From: Pegea sp. RAD2-039
Taxonomy: Eukaryota > Chordata > Thaliacea > Salpida > Salpidae
Assembly: GCA_034620365.1 (NCBI GenBank)
Contig: JAQGEQ010000058.1
Coordinates: 62,001 to 126,000 of the forward strand
DNA: 64,000 bases
Direction: 5' to 3'
Position numbers and translations under genes: made by a program. Below, one piece after another: positions 34,571 to 45,752 of this stretch (positions within the stretch are counted from its first letter, which is position 1; the number at the start of each line of letters is the position of its first letter). The notes below the pieces were generated by a model. It saw nothing but the letters and a program-made list of their open reading frames with translations, ran no database searches and was not told the origin of the DNA.

Positions 34571-36239
34571 TATAAATATCGTTTGAAACCTTTTATGAAA
34601 TGCTAGTAACAGTGAAAAGCTGTTTTAAGTAAAGTTTGTTTTCAGTTGTTTTTTGTTATATTTTGCGAATTGAGAAATAATATAACTATTAGCAACTTTA
34701 CTATCAACTCAAAAAAATATTTTGTACCATACAACTAGATGAAACCATCTACGATAAATCTTTAAGTATTTTTCTTACAACTAAAGTTTTTAAATATTTT
34801 TAAAGACACTTTTAGAAATAAAGATAAACCGGTAACTCAAAAAATACTATTTAAATGAGAAAGAATAAATACATAAATATCTTAACTATCTTTTAAATCT
34901 TCATTTTAGAGAGCTAATTCAGAATAATTCAGAATTTTAAAGTAATATCATAAGCAAGTAAGATATTAAGTAAGATATTCAATTTAAATGATAAATTAGA
35001 TTTATAAAACAGCAAAGACATTCGTATTCATAGATTAATAATGATCGAAGGTTCCTACTAAAGTAATTTAGTACTTTTGAAAATCTTGAAAGAAACCGTC
35101 GATAAAAAATTCTTTTTCTACAAAAATTCAAAATAATTTTTAAATATCGATTTCTTTGCAATTTTTTTCAATTAAAGCATTGATAAAAACTTGCTGAAAA
35201 ATAAATTCTTGCCGTTAACTGAACCAATAATAATGAAATAATGAACCAATTACATAAAAATCCAAGTTTTTATTTTTATAAAAATTACTTTAAAGAATGT
35301 TTTTGATATTCTAGATACAGAAAATTTCTTTAACGTGCTCTAAAGTTAATTAATTAATAACTTAATTAATTAAAACAATTTTAAATTTTAATTTGGGAGT
35401 ATAAAAATAGATATAAAATCTAATAAAACTATCAGAATACCTCTCGAATGAATTCATTTTGATCGTTTGTTGAATTATTAAGATCTTCCAGTTCTTTCAT
35501 ATTTTTAACAGCTTACGTTTTAAAGTTGAAAGTTTTGTTTTTAAACTCTTATTTAATTGATTTTTAGATCTTAACATTTTATAACATTACTCTGCAAATC
35601 CTTAATTTGATACTTATTTCCGATTTTATTATCTTTTTATTTCTATTACCTTTGTTGAATGTAATTGTTGTTTCACTAATAAGACCTGCTTTGGTCGAGA
35701 ACAGTCATGCTAGAGGTTCATTTCTTCTACTTGTTTAACAAAATGTGACAGAAAATTTTGTTAGTTACTAAAATAAGCAAACTTTTTATAACAAACTTAG
35801 TTTATTAATTAAATGTTAATTTAGGAAACTTTAATTTTTGTTATTAGTGACGTAAAGATAATTTAAATATTCATAAAATGCTGAAAAGTTAATTTTTCTA
35901 ATGTTGTAAATTATTTGCTTACCATCTTAAACGATTTTTCTCTAAAAAACAAATTGTTTTCATTAATATATTCTGTTTGTAAAAATACAATTTGCTAAAT
36001 TAATGATAAGACGTTAAAAGCGAAGCTAAAATTCTTATTTTAGTTTTCTTGATGACAACTAAGAACTTTTTACTACAATAGTCTATATCAATATGGTCAT
36101 TAAATATTAAGTTAAATAAAAAAGCTTTTAATTAAAATACTTTACAATTGTTATCAAATATCTAAAATTGTTTAAAAGGTTTACAAAAGTAGTTTTGACA
36201 ACTCTGATTGAAATCAACAAGCCACCAAAAATACTTTTT

Positions 36240-36375
36240 ACTTTTACTTAAGTCATTTCCTCAGGGTTCTGTTCTGGGTCCCCGTCTCTTTTTAATTTTT
36301 TATTAAGGAACTTATCAGAAGACTAGTAGCAGTAGATGAGGAAACGCTCTTTAAATGGTCGCTTGATTTTGGTGG
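36240..36375 (+). mobile_element. LINE reverse-transcriptase fragment (right copy)
   Basis: Reads QGSVLGPRLFLIF on the plus strand; mirror of 20786-20905. Confidence 0.75.
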
Positions 36376-37094
36376 ATAATTTTGGATTATCCCATAATAA
36401 ATCTACCAGATGTCCTACTGATGCAGATGCTGAGTTTAGCTTCTATTGAAATTATGGATGTTATTTTTTTATATTATTAACGTTCTATGAAAATTTCCAC
36501 TATTATATTATACAGAAACTTTTAAATTGATTTTAAATGATTTTTTACTTTAATTTCTCTATCTTATTTATAATTCAATTTTTTAAAATATCTTTAATTA
36601 CAAAATAAGATTAATATGAATTAAGATTATATTATTTTTATAAGAAATATTGAATAATAAAATTATTTAAATTCTACTTGAAATTTATATATTATCACTT
36701 TTTGATAAAATCTTATAATGTTAGCTAAAAATTTGATTTGTTCAAAAAAATTTAAAGTGTTTTTTTGGTAATTACTTTTGGCGTTAATTTTGGGTTTGAT
36801 AGAAGATACAGTTATAACACTATTGACGTCATTTAATTCTACACATTTCTAGGATATTATAATTCAATCTACTCGTAATTTGAAAATACTTATTGTATTC
36901 TAGTGTACATCATTATTAATTTTTTTAATCAAAAATTAACATTTCTATTAGATTAATTAATGGACAGCTACAAACATTTTTACATGAAAAAAATAGTATA
37001 TTTTTATGAAACAAAGAAGTTTTAAAGTAAAAAATGAAACAAAGTAAATAAATTATCTTTCTTTAAATTGACTACCGCTTCTTTAACTTCAGAA

Positions 37095-37510
37095 ACAACT
37101 AAATATTGCCGTATTTGCAACGATGAGTCTGAGAATTTGAAATATGGAGTAGGTACATGAGATGCATGTAGAGTATTTTTCTACAGCTGGTGGAATCACA
37201 GAAAAACATTTGTTTGTGAAAATTCAGGGGAATGTCCAATAAATTCATCCAATAGACGCAGATGCTGCTGATGCAACCGAATGAAAAGTGCCTTAGTAAT
37301 GGAATGAATTATGAGGGTTAGCAGGAAAACAATGATTGCTTCCGAAAAGATAAATCGAAAGGGAGAAGCAAGAAGAAAGTCGATCCCAAACATGTAAGTT
37401 GAATTTATTTTTGTTAAAATCAAACTGATACTTTATATTTCATGTTCAGTACTCGCTAGAAGAAATGAACCGTTTGTTAAGCGTTGAATTTCCCAAAGAC
37501 CAAAAAAATT
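37095..37510 (+). pseudogene. nuclear receptor first DNA-binding domain, decayed (right copy)
   Basis: Mirror of the first domain of 19310-20045: CRICNDE, YGVGT-stop-DACRVFF, HRKTFVCENSGECP, NRRRC. Here the end of the domain is frameshifted: EKCLSNGM is readable only in another frame, whereas the left copy keeps KKCLSNGM in frame. The same TGA at the zinc-binding Cys is shared by both copies, so it predates the duplication (or was spread by gene conversion). The linker SLEEMNRLLSVEFPKDQ follows, then homology stops at about 37500 before the second domain. Confidence 0.75.
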
Positions 37511-37994
37511 CAAGATAGTACTGCTGGTGGTTGTTAGAGCTTAAAACATATTTAAAGTCTTAAATCTAAGATATTCATTTTGACTAATTTGTAAAAATTA
37601 AAACATAAGTTTATAAAATGAACTCAGAAACAAAAAAATATAAATCTATATAATATAGTATATTCATATATAAGATAAAACTTTTAAAAATATTTGATTT
37701 AACAAGAGTTTAAATAAAAACTTATTTAACAAACAAACAACGAAATTAATTTTTATTTCTAATTTCTAATGATTTTAAAAATGTATGTAAGCTACAAAAC
37801 TCTTATAAAACAGTTTCTTAAAAAATTTATTATTTTTGAGGTTAGTCTTAAATATACACGATTGTTAAGTATAGAGCAAACAAATAGAGATAAAATTACA
37901 AAAACAGTTTAAAATATAACTCATTAGACATAAATTATTTTCCAAAATTAATTTATTGAAGTGATAAACTACTTCAAAGTAATTTTTGATTTAA
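37511..37994. other. AT-rich DNA between segments A' and B'
   Basis: No gene and no clear counterpart in the left arm. Confidence 0.4.
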
Positions 37995-40628
37995 AGTTTG
38001 ATTAATGCAAAAAAAGAAAACTAAGAAAAGTTTTGATATTATTTAAAACAACCAATTATACAATAAGTAAAATGCGCTACAAAATATTAATAAATAAGAA
38101 TAAAATATTCTAATTTATAAAACTTACTGTAAACATTTTTAAAATTTGGTAATTAAGACACAATGATTAAGTTTATAATTTTTTTTGAAAACTTAAACGT
38201 TAAATAACTAAAAAATAATTCAAAATAAATTATTAAATAATTATTCCAAAAATATTTTTATAAATTAATAATTTTATTAATATCTTAACTTTAAATAACT
38301 TATATGGCATCATTTTGAAGAAAAAAATAATTATTACTGAAGCTTTAGATGTAGCAAATATATCAAAAGTTATAATGTTGTTACAAACTAGTATAAAAAG
38401 ATTACACTAAATCATATTAGGTTGAAAAATTGTTGATGGATGTCGTGCTAATTACCCTCAAATATAAGAGATTTAATTGCTGTTGTTGATTTATTATAAG
38501 AAAGAATGATTTATTCAGCTTGATGTTAAAGAAAAACATTTTATTTTGACATTTATGGTTGAAACTACGCATCTTATATGTTTAAATAATTCTTTATAAG
38601 CAAAATTAATTTATGCTACAAATTTACCTGTGTACAAACTTTGCTTTTGCAAGATATAACTTGCTCATAGTATCGGTTTGCAATTTGTCAAATACATTTC
38701 AGCATCTTAATGAGCCACTTGAACACTGTAAGTGAATTATATATAGAAATTTTAATTTATGAATTTATTTATTTTAGCTTAATAAGTTTAAAATTGTTCA
38801 ACAAAGAAAGCTAATAACTTCAAAAAAATTTTCCTTAAATTCAATTGCTAGTGATTGATTATATCAACTCACTTTTAAATATTTTGAAGTTTTCAATCAA
38901 ATATAAGTTACTTCTTAAAGTTATGCTAATTATATATACTTCAATATGATGAAAATTTAAATATTCTTAAATTGAATCAAAGTAAAAACTTGTCTCTGAT
39001 ACGTTTTATTTTAAAAACCTTTAATAAATTGTATGAACTGAAATCGAGTTTTAATTTAGTAGAAGGAATTTCTCGAAATTTATGTTATATTTAATAAAGG
39101 TCGAATAATTTTAAAACACATTTTATAAATTCTTTTTAATGTTTTTTTTTTGAAAGTTGATATTAATAGCATTACCTATAACCTTTCACAGATGAATAGG
39201 AATCATTCGTGCACAAAATCAATTGTTAATTTGATTGTCAATAGTTCAACTTTGTACAGAGATATCAGACTTCTATGTTTACTTATTGATTGATGATAGA
39301 AAGTTTACAAGCAATGCTACTCGTCTAAATTTCTTTTTTTCTAAAGTGGTTTTTGGTACCAACATGTAAAAAGCCAACTAAAATTAATTGATTGAATAAT
39401 TATTAATAAATAATCAACATTTTAAGTAAATAGTGAAATCTTGCATCATTGTTATTCATCGCAAATTTTTGGTTACAATCGAAGTTGTTGTTCCTCGTCG
39501 TTTTCATAACGATTAAATTCTTGCGTTTCTTCCCAGATTTAGATACACAATTTACTAAATTCTTTACATACTTGATAAAAGCAAAACTCAAATATAGAAT
39601 TTTATTTGTAGAATTTAGAATAACATTTTAACAATGAAAACTCACTACTTTCTGATATTCAAAATAACTATAAGGGAATTTTGTTTATTGAGAAAGTAAA
39701 AAAGTGTAGAATGGAATATTTATTTACTTGAAGTATTTGAAGCATGAAACTTCTAGGAGTGTTTAATAATCTTTGTAGGATTGAACTTAACCTTTAAAAA
39801 TGTTTTTATGATCTTACATGAAATAAGATCTAAAAAAACAAATTTTATTTTTTTTTATATTTTATCTATATTAAGAAAGTCTTTTTTTATCTATTACAAA
39901 ACATAATAATAAAAAAGAAAAAAGGTAATTTCACTATAAAAAGTAAGCATGGTCTAATCATTGTTGTAAAAAGAAAGTAGCTAAAAGTATGAATCTAGTA
40001 CGAATATTTACAATGATACAAATTCAGTTATATTCAGTAAAATCAATTCACCAAGTAGATTCAAGTCAAGTTTGCAGTGGTTATAGACAAGCTCCATATA
40101 ATAAGTTGTTTAATAAAAGATTTATTTTTCAAATATTTATTTGTAGAACTAACAATGCTAGATAAAACCTGACTTAAAGCGTAGACATTAAATAAGTAAG
40201 TAGTTGCATGTAATTAGAACTTTAAAACATAAAAGTATTAAAAGTAAAAATTATCAGTAGATTTTTTTAAAGTTTCATGTAAGAAATGCATTTAAAAGAA
40301 ATATTGTGATATTTTGTTTTAGAATTTTGGAATTTTAGTTTTTAAATTAGTTAAAAATACTTTTATGTAATTATGAAGTTTTTGAATCTAAATTTTTTTC
40401 CATAAAATTTGTATAATTAGTTATTAAAGGATTGTTTTCTAATAAATACAAGGCTTCTATTTTAATCATACAATAGTTAATTTTAGATACTATTTAGATA
40501 TAATACAGGTTTTTTTTTATTTCAATTTCTTTAATTTCTAAATATTCTTAGTGGTGGAACTTGATTTTAAACTTTATTTTGAAAGACTTCAACTTAAACA
40601 TTTAAAAGATTTTGCAGGATTTGATAGA

Positions 40629-42206
40629 ATGAAGTCTATTGTAATAGCTTTGGTAACGGTTTTTATTTATGCTGTGAATACTGCAGGTGAAAATATTCGA
40701 ATAATTTATTGTTAATAATATTTGAAAATTTTTTACAATTTTTTCTTTATTAAAGTTTAGAGTTTTTTTTTATTTGAAGGATCTCATATATGGAAGTTTA
40801 TTTTTTATTATAATAAACGCGAAGTAGTATGCTTGAAAAGAGAACCTCTTGCAAACATATATTCTCACAAATAGTATAATAATATTGATAATAGAAGTTT
40901 TTCGATATTTATTAATCTACATTATGAATACTTAATAACGACTTCAAAGTAAATATTTCTTAATTTAGATGGAATCAAATGTGTTGAGTATCGTGGTTAT
41001 ATAGAAGAAACGACAGAAAAAGTAGTTCTACTTGAAAGTGGTGAAGCTGACTGTCCTGAATCCACATCTTGCTACTTTACTACATATACATACCTTACTG
41101 GTACGAACAAAGAATATAGTCTCAAAAATTTGTATGGAAACAAACTTTAACTCTAAGTTTACTATTTGATAACTTTTAAGAAAGCGTTTAAAAAAATTAA
41201 TATTTATTTCTAGAACTTAATTAATAAGTAAAAGTTTGCTGATCAAATGTAATTGTTTTATCTCAATTGCAGAACCATACGAAGTCTTTGTAGCAAACTG
41301 TGTCAAGAAAGACGATGATTTCGGCGATCCGTCCCTTTGTGAAATAGAAGACATAACAACTTGCTCACAAAGCTTCTGTTCTGAAGATCTTTGTAATATT
41401 AATTCAACAATTCAGCAATCAACAACTCAGCCACCAACAACTGAGCCACCAACAACTAAGCCACCAACAACTCAGCTACCAAAAACTCAGCCACCAACAA
41501 CTGAGCCGCCAACAACTAAGCCACCAACAACTCAGCTACCAACAACTGTGGTTGAAACAACAGCTGAAACAACAACTTATACTTCATTATCTTCGAGTAT
41601 TACCTTCAATCTTAATGTTTAAAGACAAGTTAATTTCATTCTAATCTGTTTTTAAGAATGTCCACCTCTTACTAAAGATAGAACAGTTGACTTCAATTGT
41701 TCAAGATTTTATGATGATTCATCTAAATGTGGACGTCGCCGAGCATGGTCTTGTGATTATTCTAGTTGGAGAGTTAATATGTTGGAAGTTTTTTTAAAAG
41801 AACTTGCAGACAAAATGTAAATTTACAAACTTTTTTTTTTATTTTATCTTTTTTATTTCTCATAACAAAATTTTTTAGTCCTGAAGATAGGGATTTTAAA
41901 CTTCCTAAATGTGATAATGATGATGGCATCAGTTGTAAATCATCAGAAAAATGTTGTTACATCTCTTTCGGTGGATGTCAAATCTGTCATTGCATCGACC
42001 ACGATTACATTGGTAATTGACGAGTATTATGTTTTGAAATTGTTTCTACTTGTTATCAGTTATTTACTAAAAGTGTATTGATGATTTTAGATCGAACATA
42101 TGTACAACATATTTGGAAGCGAGATCAGCAACTATGGAGGAAGCTAAATAAGTTATACATCGACGTTTATTCCGAAAAAACTGATTATTATTTAGATACT
42201 TGTTAA
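40629..42206 (+). CDS. secreted Ly6/uPAR-like protein with short Thr/Pro repeat (right copy)
   Basis: Six exons: 40629-40686, 40969-41100, 41273-41596, 41657-41816, 41879-42012 and 42091-42206, 307 residues. Every border and phase agrees with the mirror gene at 24942-27480. Signal peptide MKSIVIALVTVFIYAVNTA is identical. The three-finger domain has CVEYRGY, ADCPESTSCYF and CSQSFCSEDLCN. The stalk has only about nine TTQPP/TTEPP/TTKPP units. The Cys-rich tail (KCDNDDGISCKSSEKCCY, CQICHC) and the end DYYLDTC are kept. Differences from the left copy are scattered and leave the frame open, with all cysteines in place except one extra change (His for Tyr) near the last pair, which suggests both genes are or were recently functional. 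An AATAAA lies at 42401. Function unknown; a secreted or cuticle/matrix role is inference. Confidence 0.8.
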
Positions 42207-43276
42207 ACAAGCGAAATCCTCTACAATATATTTACTTACAGTAGTTATTTACTAACAATTGTAAATTTATACTTTTTATCAAGACTTTATACTTCATAAA
42301 AATGCTAACTGTTGTAACTTGTATATTATCTTTATAATTGAAAAATATCTGATTAAATTCATAAGAACATTAATGCAGTAATTTAACGTAAATCAACAAG
42401 AATAAAATGCTTTCTAGAAAGAAGATTAAAGATAAAAATAAAACTAAATCCACTAATAGAGAAATGTTTTGTTTGTAATGTTTGTTCCGCAAAAGTTCAA
42501 GTTTTAACTAAAGTTTTTTTTTCATTTTATTTGTTCTATTCAATGCATGGTTGCAGATGACAAGCTATTCAGCTGTTATAGAAGACTGTAAAAGACTGCT
42601 GAAAGGTGTTCTGAAAATCTTTAGTATAGTTAATGTAGAAAAAAGAACTCTATTGAAGCATAAGTAAATAAATTAATTAGCAAAAAGTATCAAGTTAAGT
42701 GAAAAAAGAAGCTGGCAGCATTATACATCACTTGCTAACAAAATTGTCTAAATTTTATTTATTTCAAATGATAATAAATTTGTATGTCTTGAAAGATTTG
42801 TGAATTTGGTGTGAAGTAAACTAATAATATTAAAAAATTTTATAAGAATTTTATTACGTTAAGATTTTAAGTCAGATTTTTAGTTATTAGTAGCATCTTG
42901 TCAACAAGAATTGATTTAGAAGACTTTTCACATAGACTTTCTTCAAATAGAAAAACATTTTAAAAAATTTTATAGATTGATCATCAGTAATGTATTTATA
43001 GAAAATTATTTCGGCAAAACATTACTTGCTCAATTGACAAATTTGAAGTTTGACATTTAATATCTGAAACATAAAAGTGCATTAAATCATGAATAAGGCT
43101 CCGAAACTAAATAAAGGTAAATAGTTTCAGCTTTTTCATCTATTAGCTTGTTTGACTATAAACTAAAGAGATGAAAATGAAATTGTCAAAAGCGCACATA
43201 CTCTATAATGTGTTGATGCTTAATTGAATTTAGAAGGTTTTCTAACCTCTTTTTTACTTGTAGCTTACTTTCTCTG

Positions 43277-43440
43277 TTAGATATCACTCACAAAAGTACA
43301 TATCTTAACTAAATCTTTACTGGTATCAAAAATTTCCCATCTTTCATATTTCTTCGTTTGTAATAACTGTTCGTGACGCGCTATCTTGTTCACCTTTAGT
43401 CGCTCTACTTGCGTAAAGTCTTTGAACCTATGTACTAGGT
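43277..43440 (-). CDS. conserved small ORF, possible last exon (right copy)
   Basis: Mirror of 23713-23856, identical by eye (VERLKVNKIARHEQLLQ to the stop at 43277-43279). No partner exon found. Confidence 0.3.
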
Positions 43441-43576
43441 GATGTAAGCTTATTCTTGTTATTTCTTATTAACTATTCTTGTAATTGTCTTAAGTGTTTT
43501 TGCTCGGTGTCACAATTACCAATAGTAAGCTACAACTTTTATGTTAAATCTATTTTTATGGTGAAGATTAATTCCA

Positions 43577-44004
43577 GAAAGTGTCTAGAAGTGCAAAGTA
43601 CGACAGAAGAGGAAAGGCTATTGTTGTACAACGAGAACATGTGGACGCAGTATCACGAAACAAGAAGTTTAGATGTCGTATTATATCCTCGCCTGAAAGA
43701 TATCGGCAGTCCCTGATTGTTGAGTTTGTTGAAGATCTGAAACCAAAATTTTGCTGTACAATGTAAGTTAACTTTGTAATTGATATATTGTTTGCTTCCA
43801 CGCGAAATTATTTGATTGGTGGATGTAAAAATATATTCATTACAAACAGAATTCCGATGTATTTCATCTCATCTCCTAATTGTGTTACTGACATCGACCG
43901 CGAAATCTCTACCAGCTGAGTTATCAATAAGGAAACTGGAGGTCCGTGCACAGAGTGGGATGTATTACAATATAATAATTTGTCACATTTCTTTAACAGT
44001 TTGA
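43577..44004 (+). pseudogene. nuclear receptor hinge plus second DNA-binding domain, decayed (right)
   Basis: After a good acceptor (attccag) comes KCLEV, the end of a first zinc-finger domain; a small loss shifts the frame into KYDRRGKAIVVQREHV, a basic stretch as found after such domains. The linker runs to VEDLKPKFCC at a GT donor (43763). From 43815 the second domain follows: GGCKNIFITNR, MYFISSPNCVTDIDREI. It has the same layout as the left copy (first DBD, ~60-residue linker, second DBD), but its linker is a different sequence, so this is a related receptor rather than the exact mirror. Zinc-binding cysteines are missing and it is broken. Confidence 0.6.
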
Positions 44005-44510
44005 ATACCAAATGTAAATATGAAATTTAATTGCATTTATTTGCTTGTAATAAAAACAAGAGAGATAATTTTTTTCGATTTGTTTAAAAATTATTTTTTT
44101 ATTTCGTTTAAAATATCAATCAAGAAATAGATAGAATACTAAACGTGACTTGATGATGAATAGAGTATTAAACCTTGTTTTCAATAATTATTAGTGGCTT
44201 TGATAGTTTCATTTCTCACCAAAAGTGAATTACAATCTATTACATTAAGTCAGTGACCTATTGAAATTTTCATGATTATTGTTGATAGATATTTTATGTG
44301 GAAATATTTTTTTTATATTCTCATTAATTTTTACAATTTCTTATTACAAGTTGTAACGAGTGAACTATATTTAAAATCAACTTTTTACTACAATTTATTT
44401 ACATAATTTGGAAGTGCATGACCTGCAATGATTAAGAAATGGTTTGCTCAACTGAAGTAGATTCTTTTTGTAGCTATAAAAAGGAGGTTTTACAGAGATA
44501 AAGATTAGAT
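43730..44510. repeat. inverted-repeat arm, right segment C'
   Basis: Reverse complement of 18770-19600. It ends about 490 bases before the first HSDL2 exon seen. Confidence 0.75.
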
Positions 44511-44997
44511 CAACTTTTTTTGTATAAAACTTTCTGAAACATTTTTGATTAAACATGTAGTAACTTCAACAGATATAAAGCTTTAAAGAAATGTACAAAA
44601 ATAAAAAGCAATTGAATCAGATCACTTGTAACAAACTACTTCTTATAAAATAATTTTACTTGAAGTATTATCTTCAAAGGTTTGAATAACCATTTTTCAA
44701 AGAGATTTTTATCAATAAAATGCCGCATCTATAACGTCTCTTAACAGTATGCAGTAGATAATTATTAGCTAAAAACTGATATAAAACCAAACTACAACAA
44801 CATAATAAAAAAAAATAAAAAACGCCATAAATGTTTATTTACATATGCCATCTTTTAAAAATTAAATTTTAATTAATTTTAATGAAATTTAATGAATCAC
44901 TTTTATACTCATGTAATCCTAATCACTATTCAATCTCTTCATAACTTCCAATCAATCAATTTTTCAATCAAATTGATTTTATTTGGAATATTTTCAG
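44511..44997. other. no exon seen; intron or truncated flank of HSDL2
   Basis: AT-rich. No piece of the short-chain dehydrogenase part of HSDL2 is visible here or elsewhere upstream on the plus strand. Confidence 0.5.
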
Positions 44998-45733
44998 CAA
45001 TCTACACTGCGGCAATGGAGATGTTGGGAGGAAATGAGGTTGCCTCCCAGTGTAGGACTCCTGAGATAATGGCAGATGCTGCTTATGCAGTGTTGACACG
45101 TGACCTTAATACGACTGGAAACTTTTTCATCGATGATTGCGTGTTAGAAGAAGAAGGAGTGACAGATTTCGATCAATATGCAATTGAGCCAGGTAAAAGA
45201 GATGATAGTAGTAGGTAGCTGGTTTCTATCTGTACTCACAGGCAAGCCGCTTATACTGGATTTCTTCCTGGAAGATTCGGATGTTGAATTTCAACAACAA
45301 TTGACTCAAGATGGAAAAGTTACAAAAGCAAAAGATACTTCTAAGCTCTCGGCGATTTTCGACAAGATCAGTTCAGTTATGAGTGAACAGATTGTGAAGG
45401 AAACTGGTGGTGTGTTCAAGTTCCAAGTTGGAGGTAAGTTTGTTGAAGTTTCAATCAATTCATCAAATAAACAGTTGATGATCAGGTGATAGTGGAGAAG
45501 TGTGGTTCGTAGATTTGAAGAATGGATGTGGAAATGTGATTAGTGGAAAAGATGGTGAATTACATCATGATGTTGTGATGTCTTTAAGTAAAGATGATTT
45601 TGTTGATATGTTTGAGGGACGATTAAATTCAACAGCTGCTTTTATGCAAGGCAAATTGAAGATAGATGGAAATATGATGCTAGCTATGAAATTAGAAAAA
45701 TTAATGGTTCAAATGAATAAATCCAAACTTTAA
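44998..45733 (+). CDS. HSDL2: HSDL2, C-terminal part (SCP2 domain), 5' exons absent
   Basis: Three exons, 44998-45192, 45242-45433 and 45486-45733, with short introns (49 and 52 bases) and correct phases. They match hydroxysteroid dehydrogenase-like protein 2: YTAAMEMLGG, ADAAYAVLTRD, GNFFIDDCVLEEEGVTDFDQ, then the sterol-carrier (SCP2) domain with VWFVDLKNGCGNV, DVVMSLSKDDF, MQGKLKIDGNM and AMKLEKLMVQMNKSKL. The last three residues SKL are a peroxisomal targeting signal (PTS1), fitting the peroxisomal/lipid role known for the family. The family has about 400 residues with an N-terminal short-chain dehydrogenase domain; only ~210 are here. All exons are open, so either upstream exons lie beyond a long intron now containing the inverted repeat, or the gene was beheaded by that rearrangement. 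AATAAA at 45747. Confidence 0.85.
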
Positions 45734-45752
45734 AATATTCTTCAAGAATAAA

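Larger units (their letters stand above)
34390..37500. repeat. inverted-repeat arm, right segment A'
   Basis: Reverse complement of 19620-22748. In the right arm it lies inside segment B', whereas in the left arm it sits between C and B, so the arms are rearranged relative to each other. 34571-36239 has no supported gene. Confidence 0.85.
37995..43455. repeat. inverted-repeat arm, right segment B'
   Basis: Reverse complement of 23683-31675 without the left-arm inserts. 38311-38950 has only weak similarity to the left arm. 39150-40628 is the shared upstream region of the Ly6/mucin gene and holds no other gene. Confidence 0.8.

Noticed and set aside
36380..36440. Second reverse-transcriptase-like stretch after the LINE fragment
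   Set aside because: Several stops and no motif; could not be told from random sequence.
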